Notes under the pieces: generated by a model
The model's input: only the letters and a program-made list of their open reading frames with translations
The model's database searches: none
Told to the model about the DNA's origin: nothing
In this document: positions 11,505 to 21,912 of the stretch, one piece after another
How the letters are laid out: each line of letters opens with the position of its first letter
How positions within the stretch are numbered: position 1 is the first letter of the stretch
Source: Ypsolopha sequella
Taxonomy: Eukaryota > Arthropoda > Insecta > Lepidoptera > Ypsolophidae
Reading direction: 5' to 3'
Assembly: GCA_934047225.1 (NCBI GenBank)
Contig: OW204004.1
Coordinates: 9,428,401 to 9,492,400 of the forward strand
Length of the DNA: 64,000 bases
Made by a program: the position numbers and the translations under genes

Positions 11505-11870
11505 AGCGGTAGCTCAGGGGTAGAACGCAGGCCTCTCGATCTTGAGATCCACGTTCAATCCCCGGTCGGGCATGTACCAATGAGTTTTTAGGAATTTATG
11601 TGCATAGCATTTGTGCTTACTTACCACTTGCTGAACGGTTAAGGAACACATCGTAAGGAAATCGCACGCCATAAAAAAAGCGTGTATTTGTGCCCGAAGT
11701 ACGGCGATAGAGCTCACCACCCATCACGTTGGGACGTAATAATCGTCGGTGAAACACGGGTGTACCGAGTGTGGAATGCGACTTGCATTTCACAGTTCAC
11801 ACTCGGAAAACCTCTGACACCCCTCGGGGATTCATGTCGTGCCGATATATTTGTATTTATTTTTAATGTT
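11505..11870 (+). mobile_element. tRNA-headed SINE (copy 1)
   Basis: The head resembles a tRNA: an A-box region GGTAGCTCAGGGGTAGAACG at 11509-11528 and a B-box region ACGTTCAATCCCC at 11551-11563. A ~300-bp body follows. The body matches, inverted, the copy at 24543-24970, including GCGTGTATTTGTGCCCGAAG, GTACGGCGATAG and GGGACGTAATAATCGTCG. SINEs are transcribed by RNA polymerase III and mobilised by LINE enzymes. It is not a functional tRNA, since the acceptor stem does not close. Confidence 0.8.
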
Positions 11871-12468
11871 TAGAATTTACCCTAATTTAGTTTTTGATAT
11901 AACGGTGTTGCAATAACACAATTTGTGTTAAAGATGTTATACATTGGTTAAGCAGGGCTTCCCTGCTTTATTATCCCAGGGGCGTCACGACGTTTCGGGC
12001 GTTTCGACAGAAGAAGAACAATTAATAGAATTGTCCTGTGACTCTAGCCTTAAGGCCCTACGCATCCAACACAATAATCGTATTAAGTAATTTTGAACTC
12101 AATGATATTGTCAGAAAGTCTACATTAGAACGCTCGTTTCGTGCGCTGCGAGCACGCATAATCGGTGAATTTGCGAGGTTTTTCTGGAATTTCTGAAAAA
12201 GTATTGAGAAATAAATAAAAATGGGTCAATAAGTGTCTTAAGTTGTCTGTAACGAAAATTCAGGAAAAGTTTTAATTCTCTCCGTTGAACACCTTTGCTA
12301 TAAACACATTTATTCGCAATTTGACGAGCTTACTTTGTGATTTTTTTCTATCTAGTGAAGTTTACTCAATTACGTTTTTAGATCAACTTGTGTTTAGAGT
12401 ATATCCTCTATTGTAACATATATTTAACTTGTATTTGAATGAGATATTGAACTGACAATATTAATTAA

Positions 12469-12936
12469 CCCTAGCTCACTAACCATTCGTCAAAATGACG
12501 ACGCGTACCGTGAACATTTAGTGTTTTGGTAGGATCCCCACCCCCGCCACCCCCCCCGTTCCTTATACCTTCCTAATTCGCATCGCTAGTGACCCGCAAT
12601 CACTCATTGCGGATGCACGCTCATTAGATCGGGATATATTGTGTTATCGTCGTTATTGTCCCTGCAAAAAAACGTCGTATGACCACTAACTTCTGCAAGG
12701 GCTGCAAAAAAGCGATTTGCAGGGAGCATATTGTCTCTATGTGCAATCATTGTTCAATGTAAATTAATTCTCAAAGCGATTATGTTATTTGATTAAGAGA
12801 AAACTAAGACTGCTAATTAAGGTCGTTGTGTGTCATAAATAAAGTTGATTTAATAAATATTGATGTTTTAATCCGTCGTAAAATTTACGAATGGTTAGTG
12901 ATAACGTTACTGGAAATTAAGGTTAGTGAGCTAGGG
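12469..12936 (+). mobile_element. Internally deleted piggyBac element with TTAA target duplication
   Basis: Perfect 16-bp inverted ends, CCCTAGCTCACTAACC and its mirror GGTTAGTGAGCTAGGG, directly flanked by TTAA (12465-12468 and 12937-12940). CCCTAG ends and TTAA duplication are diagnostic of piggyBac. At 468 bp it is far below the ~2.5 kb of an autonomous copy. It keeps only the last codons of a transposase (12646-12762), so most of the interior has been lost. Confidence 0.9.
12646..12762 (+). pseudogene. piggyBac transposase C-terminal cysteine-rich domain, remnant
   Basis: In one frame the stretch reads PAKKRRMTTNFCKGC followed by KKAICREHIVSMCNHC and ends SM-stop at 12760-12762. The C-x2-C, C-x2-H and C-x2-C spacing is that of the zinc-binding domain at the C terminus of piggyBac transposases, which binds the element's ends. 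Upstream, the expected RCxxCP part is only recovered in another frame around 12640-12665, indicating a small frameshift. The DDE catalytic core is absent, so this is a relic. Confidence 0.85.
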
Positions 12937-13049
12937 TTAAACAAAATGCTCATTTTGGAATGGCAGGGCCTTAAGCTTTTATACGACAAAGACAACTGCT
13001 TAAATTTTGGAGCTCAGTTTCTCACGAATATCATGCCATCAGTACTGCA

Positions 13050-13246
13050 GCATTGACAGTTGTACTTCTTTTACCATTTGCGACATCGTACTTGTGCGAA
13101 ACAGGCTTTTCTGCAGTTGCAGCAATAAAGAACAAGTACAGGTCGCAAATAAACGTAGAGAAAGATAATTAAGAGTGGCAATTTCCAAACTTCCGCCCCG
13201 TTTTGAGAAGGTATTCTCAGAAAAGCAAGCACATCCTTCTCATTAG
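13050..13246 (+). pseudogene. hAT transposase C-terminal (dimerisation) fragment, frameshifted
   Basis: From 13050 one frame reads ALTVVLLLPFATSYLCETGF then SAVAAIKNKYRSQIN. This is the C-terminal block of ZBED/SCAND3-like hAT transposases, where the E of CETGF sits in the conserved position. A shift of frame at about 13165-13172 is followed by LRVAIS, PPRFEKVF and a stop near 13246. The rest of the transposase is missing or unrecognisable. It fits the hAT-type ends at 11953 and 13488. Confidence 0.8.
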
Positions 13247-13488
13247 TAGCCAGCCAAGAAAGAAAAATAAATATCTCTTTTCATTTTTAGTCTTGTTTTG
13301 TTTTTGCCCTTAGTTACTAATAAAAATTATAAATGTTATTTGGAGTATTTTTTTTATAACTTGTTCATATGCTAGAACCGCATACCGTAGATACTTTTTG
13401 GCCCAAGAGGGGGAGGGGGGGGGCGGCGTCGCAAATAAATGGTAAACTCTCAATGGCGTCACCGTTAAAATAACTTTGGGAAGCCCTA

Positions 13489-14056
13489 GGTTAGGGTAAT
13501 TTTATTATTTCGTACCTATTAAGTAAAATGTAAATAGAAAAGAAAAACACATTTCACGTAATAGCCATCCCTGAAGCACTGCTATTTCCATAATTACACA
13601 TAGTAGATATAGATCTGTCTCGACTGGAATAATTAAAGCAACCCAGAACCGCAATTTCATCAGAGCTAACCACCCCGCCACAATCGGAACGGGGGCACTC
13701 AATCAATCATCGTCTACGAAGCTTGTGCCCTTGGCCGTGACTCAGAGTAGCGATCTACCCACACTTAAATGGCATTTTTTATTGTACACCCAGACGTTTG
13801 TAACAGCCGAGAGTCGCCGAGCAGCCATTAGCGAGTGTGCAACTTCGGATATGAACCGTCGTTGGGAATTTCAGGGGTATTAAAGCGGGGCCAGGTTACA
13901 GCATAAAGTTTTATCAGTTCCATAAACAGACCTGTACTGAAGGTATTACTGGCGTTATGTGCCAAACTATATTCAAACAAATGAAACTTCAAGTCTTGCT
14001 CTACATCCGCTTGTTCTAGATGTCCGTTGTTACGAATTATGAATTCACATGTTTCT
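13489..14056. other. No gene seen
   Basis: Short frames only. I see no repeat shared with the rest of the window and no motif. Confidence 0.4.
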
Positions 14057-14409
14057 TTAAGAGGCTATGCGAATTTTATTTTTGTCACTGTCACTTCAAG
14101 GGAAAAAACGCGCAGTGCGAGAGGGGCGCATTCAGGGCGAAAGGGAAAAAAGTTAGTTGTATATTAAAAAAAATTTATATTTAATCCCATTTCTTAAAAT
14201 ATGTTTGAGTTCTGTACATGGTTTCTATTCGTCCAACGAGGAGAAAAAGTGTGTTTGAAGACCTCATTTCAACAATTATTTCTATCGAGGAAAATGTATA
14301 CAACATGTTTTCCAAAAACAAAACCCTGGATTATAAATGCATATACCAGAAATTTATTAAAATTTTTCGTGTATTTGAAGCACCCATATTTTTTTACATA
14401 TCGCCTTAA
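14057..14409 (+). mobile_element. TTAA-bounded MITE, family A (copy 1)
   Basis: Begins TTAAGAGGCTATGCGAATTT and ends CATATCGCCTTAA, so the outermost ~17 bp are imperfect inverted repeats including TTAA. It carries the family box CGCAGTGCGAGAGGGGCG and the core TTTCAACAATTATTTCTATC. It is ~50 bp shorter than the other three family A copies (26753, 47491, 48778). Non-coding. Confidence 0.85.
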
Positions 14410-14625
14410 CATGATAACGAAGAGGTAACGCTTAGCAGGAAAAAAACGGGAGGTTACGTGGGACACCCGGTGGAACGGAGTTCTAACGTACTACAGGGAA
14501 AATGTCGTGACGGTCGAACTCTTACACTTTTTTCTGCATAACTCTCATTCGCTAAGTGACTGGTGTGTAAGGAACTTCGTTCAAGAAAGAAATTAAATAT
14601 TATGTTTCCATGGAGTGAGACGCAC

Positions 14626-15090
14626 TTAAGGCGATTAGTATCGCCAAATTAGCAGCTCGATGTTTGTCGGTAAGATCCGAATATCGACAGAAACGACATT
14701 GAAATAACGTTCATATCAGCGCGCAATGCATAGTGGCTGTCACGACGCTCACTGCTTCTTTCATAGAGCGAAATAGGAGAAAATACTACTTTTCACATGG
14801 ACGTGATTGTTTAATTGAATAATCATGTTATGTTTATAGCTATCAAAATTTTCTATTACTTAAAGCATAATGGAATTAAATCGACCAAACCGCATAGGAG
14901 CAGTAGGGAATTCAAGCCAAAAAACAACATTCGGTAGGATTTTTTTTTTCATATAGAAGTTTTGGTGGTATAAAAAGAAAACATGTTGATACGTTGTGTT
15001 AGAGTTGATAATTCATATACATTTTTGGTTCTGCTATAAACGAGGAGTGGGCTTTAGAAAATACCCTTTGGCGATACCAAGCCCCTTTAA
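14626..15090 (-). mobile_element. TTAA-bounded MITE, family D (copy 2), first of a four-element chain
   Basis: Left end TTAAGGCGATTAGTATCGCC, right end GGCGATACCAAGCCCCTTTAA. On the minus strand it aligns with 56366-56750 and more loosely with 54661-55156; shared blocks include GGCTTGAATTCCCTACT, CACGTCCATGTGAAAAGT and TTATTTCAATGTCGTTTC. Its right TTAA (15087-15090) is also the left TTAA of the next element. An open frame of 191 codons starting at 14996 runs across this and the next elements; since it spans unrelated repeats it is spurious. Confidence 0.75.
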
Positions 15091-15309
15091 GGCTTCGGCA
15101 CACAGAAAGCGGGGCAAAAGCGGAGCGCGATCGATGATAGCACGGCGCGGCAGAATTACTTTGGCAGTATATTATGAGAGACGCTTAGCTACTGCCACGC
15201 TTTCTGTGTTGCGTCCCTACATATACTTCCATGTAATTTGCCCGCTCACGCCGCCGCGCTATCATCGCGCTCCGCTTTTACTCCATTTTCTGTGTGCCGG
15301 AGACTTTAA
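15087..15309. mobile_element. TTAA-bounded foldback MITE W, second in the chain
   Basis: Arms of ~60 bp. The left arm starts TTAAGGCTTCGGCACACAGA and continues GCAAAAGCGGAGCGCGATC; the right arm mirrors it with GATCGCGCTCCGCTTTT-type sequence and ends TTTCTGTGTGCCGG, CTTTAAA. Unusually GC-rich for this window. No coding. Shares TTAA with D2 on the left and with X on the right. Confidence 0.8.
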
Positions 15310-15735
15310 AGCGCTCTTATCCCAGAAGAGTGACTCTCTGTCTTTTTCTTTACGTGTAAGGAGTAAAGCAAATAACCACACTTTTGTACTTTTTCGTTGT
15401 TTTTATCGGTTTTTAAATTGTTTGAAAATAAGGGATATGTTTATTAAAACCCACTTACGTGGTCGACCTAGAAAATTTAAAGAGCAATATTACCAGATAT
15501 ATTTCGTTAATAAGAGTCGAATTATGGAAATGGCATCATTTGAAAGGTCTTATTACATGCTGTGTTCGTGAATTATTTCTATCGAGCAAAGTTTATCTGA
15601 TCGTGTAACACATGCGTGGAAGACCTAGATGAAGGTTCGAACTATATTGCGTATTTTTTTTTTGGAAGTTTTAGACGATACTTGAAAGTTCTATTTGACT
15701 TTGAAATTACTGATTTTGGGATAAGAGCGCCTTAA
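15306..15735. mobile_element. TTAA-bounded element X, third in the chain
   Basis: Inverted ends TTAAAGCGCTCTTATCCCAG (left) and TTGGGATAAGAGCGCCTTAA (right), about 20 bp, bounding ~430 bp. The interior has no recognisable repeat or gene. The right TTAA (15732-15735) is the left TTAA of the family B copy that follows. Confidence 0.7.
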
Positions 15736-16155
15736 GGCGATACGTAAAAGTTTTAGCGTCCCTGTTAATCCATATGCGAAAAAACCCTCAGTGCGAGTGG
15801 GACGGATTCGTGGATAAGTAGCAAAATGTCGGCTTTTTATTAATATAAAATGTACTAAGTTACTTTGTCAAAAAGATTTTCAAGGAGACTTTAGAAATAC
15901 ATAATAACCACATTTTGAATGCAATTTCACAATGAAATTAGTTAGAATTTCAGAATTACAGGAAAAAATAAAACAATTTAGAGGTGTTTTCGGAATTAAA
16001 TTCTATCGAGAAAATTTCATCCAATAGCGTTTTCCTTCAGTGAGCATCTTAATCAAATACTCAATAAACATTTACCCAAAAATAAAATACGTAGATGACG
16101 TTATAGTGGAGTAAATGGATTCGAAAAAACCCAATTTTTTTTTGTATCGCCTTAA
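15732..16155 (+). mobile_element. TTAA-bounded MITE, family B (copy 2), fourth in the chain
   Basis: Begins TTAAGGCGATACGTAAAAG and ends TTGTATCGCCTTAA. Contains CCATATGCGAAAAAACCCTC, CAGTGCGAGTGGGACGG and the ATTAATATAAAATGTACTAA block shared with 50700-51096. Non-coding. Confidence 0.8.
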
Positions 16156-16820
16156 GATGGTATGGGTTTTTTCAGAAGAAGGTAATTAATTTTTCATCTT
16201 TCTGTTAGTACCTTATACATCATATTTAATTGTTTCTTTTGTCTTTTAAGTTATTTATGTAAATGTGCAAAAAGTGTTATAAATAAAATAAAATATTTTT
16301 TAAGCCGTTCATCTATGTTTGAGCAGAGCAAAGAATATCTTCACATAATATCACATATGTGAAAATTGTGCCTTGAAGAGATTTCCGAAGTAGTTTTCAA
16401 ATTGTGTGTTAGGTAAACCAAATGTGTAGATATACAAACTCCGAAAATTATTCCAACGAAATAGATCCACAAACCCGGCGATCGGCTCAGGAAACACAAA
16501 CGGACCAAAGTTCTCGGCAAACAGATTGAATCCGGCCGCCCTAGTTCTAGTTAACAAAAGCTCACGGTCCACGCACACAAACACACAAAGTGCTGGTGAA
16601 TAGTAAAACAATAATCTGGCACGTGCAACGTAAGGTCGACGACCATTATCGACCTTGACCGTACATCCATTATGCACACCAGTTTACTTGTAAACGAGTG
16701 CATTGCAACAACGCATCTATACATGTTAACCTATATCTACCGGTTCTCTATACATGCTAACCTATATCCCGTGTAGGCGCAGGGACGGCGGCGGAACAAA
16801 AGCGAAGCCATGGAACTAAG
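16156..16820. other. No gene seen; one short direct repeat
   Basis: A ~20-bp sequence around CTATACATGTTAACCTATATC at about 16718 recurs with one change at about 16749. Otherwise I see nothing assignable. Confidence 0.4.
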
Positions 16821-17375
16821 GTAGGGCCACTGAGTGATGGCACTTATGACAGCTGCATTTAGTGATGAGGTACATTTCAAATTTCGGTTAAAAATAAAAA
16901 TTAAGTGTGACTTTACTCAACATTAGACACGTCATTCAACATTCAACATAATGATACAAAAGGAAAATGTGCCAAAACCAGTGGCGTAGCTATCGGACGG
17001 CTATGCGGTGTAGTGCCCCGGGGCCCCCAAGAGATGTTTAAATATCTAAATCGAAAAAAGTATTTTACTATCATTTATTTTCGTTTAGTTTAACTTCGTC
17101 ATTGTTTTGTTTTTAATTAAATATTATTGCGTAACTTGGTGACCTCAAACACGACCTATAAAAAAATAAAAAACTTGAAAAAAAAATGATTTGTTTCTAT
17201 ACGAATTCTATTGCGCAATAAAGCAACATTCAAATCGAAAAATAATAACCGAAACAAGCAGTACATCACTATCAACAATGAAGTATTACATTTTTTAATT
17301 CACACTTGCTTATAAATAGTTACGATACTTTGTAGGCATTTAAACGTCATAGGCGCCATCACTCAGTGGCTCTAC
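16821..17375. mobile_element. Non-autonomous DNA transposon R (555 bp, 30-bp inverted ends)
   Basis: GTAGGGCCACTGAGTGATGG at the left is mirrored by CCATCACTCAGTGGCTCTAC at the right; over 30 bp the ends differ at three positions. The interior has no long frame. Inside, at about 16980, CAGTGGCGTAGCTA followed by a GGGGCCCCC-type stretch resembles the end of a hAT MITE, so there may be a second element nested here. Confidence 0.75.
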
Positions 17376-18109
17376 TGTAGACAATAAAAAATACAGTAAT
17401 TGATTCCAATTTTTCACTGATTATTTCATTTTTTTTTCATTTTTCTTTATTCAGGAAACAAACAGTCATTTTACAAAATTAATAAAATAAAGTTACATAC
17501 AATGGGACTTGGAGCTCCCTATATAGATCTAAAGATACATACTGTGAGAAACTAAATTACTAAATTGTTTGTAATAAATTTTTATAACTTACTACTTAAA
17601 AATATGTAAATACTTATTTTTACAGATAATATATTAATTGTTTTGATTATCTACTCCAAAGGAGTAGGCTAATGTGTTTTTTAAATATGGTGTAAGAATG
17701 ACAAAAAATATCAATTTCGCTCAAGTTCTTGTTATAAAATGTGGGACTACGCCTTAAAAATGTATTTTGCGCATAATTCGAATGGCAGCGGTTTACGCAA
17801 AAAGTATCGTTTGAGCGGCTATAGTAACGAGGTATTTTAAAGTTCAAGTTTTCTAATAAGTAACAGGAGTCTGTTATGACAAAACTACACTTGTCACGTC
17901 ACGTAAACAAAAAACAGAACTTCGTACATCAAGGTTATACGAAAACAATAAAGGGTTGAGTCAGACTGAGCCTCCCAAAGTCTGTAAATACAATAAACTT
18001 TTTCAATATACTACTAATGGATCAATAAGATCGTATAAAAACTTCACAGATATTCCTGACGAGGCAACTATAGGAGAATGGGATTTACACCCGACGTTCA
18101 TTCCATCCC
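17376..18109. other. No gene seen
   Basis: AT-rich; only short frames. A TTTATTCAGGAAACAAACAG motif near 17450 looks like the start of an inverted LINE tail, but I could not confirm coding sequence next to it. Confidence 0.35.
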
Positions 18110-18160
18110 AAATACATGCTTTTTAGGGCATACAGGTTTTCCTTCACCGATAATAAATTG
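18110..18160 (-). repeat. SINE fragment
   Basis: On the minus strand, ATCGGTGAAGGAAAACCTGT followed by GCCC, TAAAAAGCATGTATTTG resembles the middle of the SINE at 24543-24970 (GGTGAAGGAAAACACTG ... AAAAAGCGTGTATTTGTG). No tRNA head or tail remains. Confidence 0.5.
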
Positions 18161-18185
18161 GTAAGTATTGAAATACTACAAAACT

Positions 18186-18443
18186 ATTTTTTTTTCGTTT
18201 ATTTATTCAACAAAAAAATAGTACACATTAATTTAGTAAATGGATCACAAAAACCCCTCAGGGTTTATCCATGATCCATGATGAGAGCACTCTTACCTTA
18301 CAATTATAATAACTTATTATTATAACTTATCATTATTGTAACTTAAAAAATATTTCTTTAATATTGCTCTTCTCTTTACTGGCTTAACTTCTATGTAATT
18401 TAAGACTTCATTTGGTAAATCATTTAAACATTTTGATAACATG
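18186..18443 (-). pseudogene. LINE reverse transcriptase C-terminal fragment and 3' UTR
   Basis: On the minus strand the translation reads SPSYMLSKCLNDLPNEVLNY, then IEVKPVKRRAILKKYFLSYN and a stop. This fits the end of jockey/CR1-type LINE proteins, where a K-x-FN-x-LP motif and a short basic tail close the ORF. A ~120-bp UTR and a terminal run of T (A on the minus strand) at 18186-18195 follow. The 5' side stops at the mariner insertion point (TA at 18444-18445); the continuation on the far side is not recognisable. Confidence 0.6.
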
Positions 18444-18445
18444 TA

Positions 18446-19740
18446 CGAGGGTGAATCCAAAAGTTCTAAGCCCGACCGTGAAAATGAAAGAAAAGTGGGT
18501 TCAAAATTATTTTTATTTTTCGACATAGTCTCCATCTAGATCAACATACTTCTTCCACCTGACCTACAACTTATTTATACCCTCGAAAAAAAATGATTCC
18601 GGAAGGTCGTCAAAATAGTCATTAAATGCGACTATCACTTCTTCTCTAGTCGAATATTTAGATCCCCCCGAGTGTTTTTTAAATTTGGAAAGAGATGATA
18701 GTCAGAGGGGGCTAAATCCGGCGAATAAGGTGGGTGGTGCAGCAACTCGTAACCACATTCATGGATCACAGCCATCGTTTCAACCGAAGTGTGAACTCGT
18801 GCATTGTCTTGATGAAACAAAACTCTCTTACGCAACATCCCCGGCCGTTTTTCTTTTATTTCTTCGCGAAGTTTTCGTAATAGGTTACAATAATAGCGTA
18901 AATTTATAGTTTCACCTTTAGGTAAATAATCCAATAAAATAACTCCCTTCGAATCCCAAAAAACAGATGCCATGACTTTGTTGGCTGACAAAACGCACTT
19001 GGCCTTCTTCAGCGTGGGTGAGCCAGATCTTTTCCACTGTTTGGATTGCTGTTTTGTTTCAGGAGTATGGTGATGAACCCAGCTTTTATCTATGGTAACA
19101 AAACGAGACATAAAATCCTCAGCATCTGCCTCAAAAAGTTCCAAACAGTCACGCGAAATTGTGAATCGAACTCGTTTTTGGTCAGCTGAAAGCAATCTTG
19201 GGACCCAGCGAGCAGAAACCTTACGGAACCCCAATTCTACAATTATAATGTTTTGCACTCGGCCATAACTGATGCCTATGATCTCAGCTATCCTACTAAT
19301 GGTCAATCGTCGGTCTCCTAGGATGATATCACAAATTTTGTCAGTGTTTTCTTTAGTGGTAGACGTTGAAGGCCTTCCTCTCCTTGGGTCATCTTCAATG
19401 GTCTCCCGACCGCGTTTAAATTCAGATACCCACTTTTTGACAGTGGAATACGATGGAGCAGATTCCCCTAATGTTGTTTCCATATCTTCATGAATCTCTT
19501 TAGGTGAAAGACCTTTTTTATTGAGGTACTTAATCACAGCACGGTGTTCAATTTTCTCCATTGTGAAAAATCCCGTCAGACTGCGTTAAACAAAATATCA
19601 CAAAAAAATAATAGCTTGCAGTATCGAACTTCAACTTCACACAATCAATCACGAAAAAACATTCTAACAAATGACGGTAGATTTACAAAGATTTGATACC
19701 TCTTTGTAGGTCGGGCTTAGAACTTTTGGATTCACCCTCG
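18446..19740 (-). mobile_element. Complete mariner transposon (1295 bp)
   Basis: Perfect 32-bp terminal inverted repeats, 18446-18477 and 19709-19740, starting CGAGGGTGAATCCAAAAG, flanked by TA (18444-18445 and 19741-19742), the duplicated target of the Tc1/mariner superfamily. The length is standard for mariner. It encodes one transposase gene on the minus strand, which is broken. Perfect ends suggest it was trans-mobilised or inserted not long ago, even though its own enzyme is dead. Confidence 0.95.
18513..19561 (-). pseudogene. mariner transposase, inactivated by a frameshift and a nonsense codon
   Basis: The intact part (308 codons from ATG at 19561) has an N-terminal helix-turn-helix region (residues ~1-110), the WVPRLL linker (119-124) and all three catalytic acids: D158 in VTIDKSWVHH, D252 in FHQDNARVHT and D287 in LAPSDYHLF. 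The last two are 34 residues apart, the DD34D signature of mariner proper. After FPNLK the frame is lost in a run of six A on the minus strand (plus 18675-18680); one more base would restore the usual KHSGGSKYSTREEV-type tail. In that tail a TAG at 18564-18566 interrupts INKL|VRWKKY. The ancestral stop TAA lies at 18513-18515, giving ~349 codons, normal for the family. The truncated 308-residue product keeps the catalytic triad but lacks the C-terminal tail, so it is probably inactive. Confidence 0.93.
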
Positions 19741-19781
19741 TATTCCCAAGTTCGCATTCCATTGCTTCTGTGTGTAGACCG

Positions 19782-19944
19782 GCGGGTCTACCGCGTAATT
19801 CTGATTTTCATCAACATCAACTTGAGAATGAAATTTGACGTGCGTGCAACGACGCCCGCCTAACATGCCATCTCTTTTGCACGCACGTTGAATTTCAATC
19901 TCAAGTTGATGTTGATGAAAATCAGAATTACGAGGTAGACCCGC
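19782..19944. mobile_element. Foldback MITE, family F (copy 1)
   Basis: A 163-bp palindrome: GCGGGTCTACCGCGTAATTC at the left, mirrored by GAATTACGAGGTAGACCCGC at the right, with TCATCAACATCAACTTGAG inside each arm. It matches 55298-55460. It lies 41 bp beyond the mariner right end. Overlapping short open frames are by-products of the palindrome. Confidence 0.85.
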
Positions 19945-21685
19945 AGTACAATAATAGTAGGTGCCAGTAATGGAACAGTGTAATAACCGAGCGGGTTCTA
20001 CCGTCCTCGACACAAATCAGTGTAGGCAGACTGGTTGCATCAATCACGATGCTTTCACTAAGGCAGTTTCCTAGTCACGTTTCAAGGCTGCAGATAAAGC
20101 CGACCGATATTTACTAGAGCAGGTCAAGTGGAGTCATTCACTTTTCATGATCCCCTACAGACTGGCGATAATTGAATAATACGGTACGTCATCAGTTCAC
20201 GACCTCCGAGCTACGCTAGTGCTCTTGATAGTAGAACAATAACAATAGACTCGAATTAATTACACTAGATAGATTTAGTATGGCGTTTAGTCACGGCCCA
20301 GGAAATCCGAAATCACATAGAAAAAACTGCAAATTAAGGCATGCAAATGAAGATCGTCTAGAACTCTTTATAGTACATTACATCTGAGACCAGTAATTAA
20401 AGATATCCTGGACGAGTAAGTTAAAAGGCCGAGCCCGTAGGGCGAGGACTTTTATATACGAGTCCAGGATAGCTAATTATGGTCGAGGCATGTATAGTGC
20501 TTTTCTCAAAAATAAAACGAGATATTTTCAAATTATATAAATTTTTTTTTTACGTTAACAAACTCATCTTGAATAACAAACAATCGATCATCGAGTTTGT
20601 TTTATGTGTCACGCAATTTTACTAAAATAATGCTATCGCGGTGTTTGACGTCTTTTGTAGTTAGATTCCCAAGCTCCAGACTTCTACATACACCGTTTTT
20701 ACTCCCATGATAAGAACAACCTACAACAAAAAACTCAATTTTAATAATGAATTAAAGGCCTATTTATAACTTTAGAGCCATAAAATAATATTTCATTATT
20801 TATTTACCTTTATAACTAGATATTTATCATCTATATGTTGGCTTGAAATATTTTAGACTTCTTGCTTATATAGCCATCTGATTGCCTTTTTAGCCATGCC
20901 GTCAAATTATTATCATTTTTCAAGTTTATTTTATTCTTATTGAGCACAACACATCGGAGCATGGAATACATCGCCCATAAAGTGGGAGGCTGCTTTGTTT
21001 GGCTAAGGTGACTGAAATAAGCCAAAAACACATTTTCCGACCAACTGTTCGTGTGTTTATCTGCTTTCCACTTGATGAAATTTTCATAATTTGTTTAAAT
21101 GTCCTTCCTTAGATTTTGGCGGAAGCAAGTTGTTTTTTGCTAATTCCGCTTCCACTTTTAGATCTGGAGGAGTACAATCTATATCAGAGCATTCTTCTGA
21201 ACTCATTTTGTAATTTATTTACACAAAAAACTTTAAATGAAAATATTATGCAACAACATAATTTCCCGCTTTTAATTTTTTTTTCGTTTTTTTTTTTTTT
21301 TCGTTGGGCAAATGTATACGGCCAGTCCTCTTCATAAAATTGAGGTTAGATTTTAAGTGTTCAATGGTTTTAAATATAACTATAAAATCAATAAAAATTA
21401 TATATTTTCAATTATAAAATATAGCAAACGTTTTCTGAACACGAAATTGTAATTTTTTTTCTTTTTATACTGATCTGATCTGATCGCCAAACTCTTTAGT
21501 CATTTAAAACATAGACACGGATAGTTAAAAAAAAAACATGGTATGTAATGGATTTTCATACGAATTTCCTGGACAGTTATTCAGATTTCCTGGAGACTTG
21601 AAATAGCTCAACAGGATGAAGTACTTTCTGGCATGTCTATGCAATATGTAATTAAAGCATTACAACATATTTTTGAGAAAAATAG
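19945..21685. other. No gene seen
   Basis: Short frames only. At 20400-20485 there is a small imperfect inverted repeat (TATCCTGGACGAG and CGAGTCCAGGATA) of ~80 bp total. AT-rich, with homopolymer T runs at 21270-21300. Nothing else is recognised. Confidence 0.4.
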
Positions 21686-21888
21686 TTTTTCAATGCATGT
21701 GCTCGTAAAGGCCCACTTTTTATGCGTCAAAACCGAACAGAAAGTCGATTATTTTGCCCTAGAGCTTTATTATTATTATTTTTTAAATTTATTTGCAATG
21801 GTTGGCTAACCTGGAGCCTTTACTGTGTACTATAGATGTTATACATCTCTAATAATCTCTCTCTCTGAATACAATCCTTTTGAGCCAA
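21686..21888. repeat. Dispersed repeat, family I (copy 2, left part)
   Basis: Closely matches 8439-8641: TTTTCAATGCATGTGCTCG, CGAACAGAAAGTCGATTATT, GGCTAACCTGGAGCCTTTAC. It stops abruptly at GAGCCAA, where the Helitron begins, and resumes at 23602. Confidence 0.85.
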
Positions 21889-21912
21889 TCTGTATATATA
21901 AAATTCAAAGTC

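Larger units (their letters stand above)
11953..13488 (+). mobile_element. Old hAT transposon, carrying a nested piggyBac insertion
   Basis: Left end CAGGGCTTCCC and right end GGGAAGCCCTA are inverted copies, with further mirrored motifs inside (GGGGCGTCAC left, GGCGTCACC right). CAGGG-type ends are typical of hAT elements. The interior includes a decayed hAT C-terminal coding segment at 13050-13246. Flanks TGGTTAAG and GGTTAGGG could be a degraded 8-bp target duplication but do not match cleanly. The piggyBac element at 12469-12936 lies inside, so it arrived later. Runs of C (12538-12560) and G (13409-13425) are also present. Confidence 0.65.

Noticed and set aside
12538..13425. G-quadruplex-forming C and G runs as regulatory elements
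   Set aside because: They lie inside the decayed hAT and are better explained as part of that element's sequence.
14996..15571. 191-codon open reading frame
   Set aside because: It runs across three unrelated inverted-repeat elements (D2, W, X), so it is not a conserved gene.
19732..20013. 93-codon minus-strand frame
   Set aside because: Produced by reading through the palindromic MITE F.
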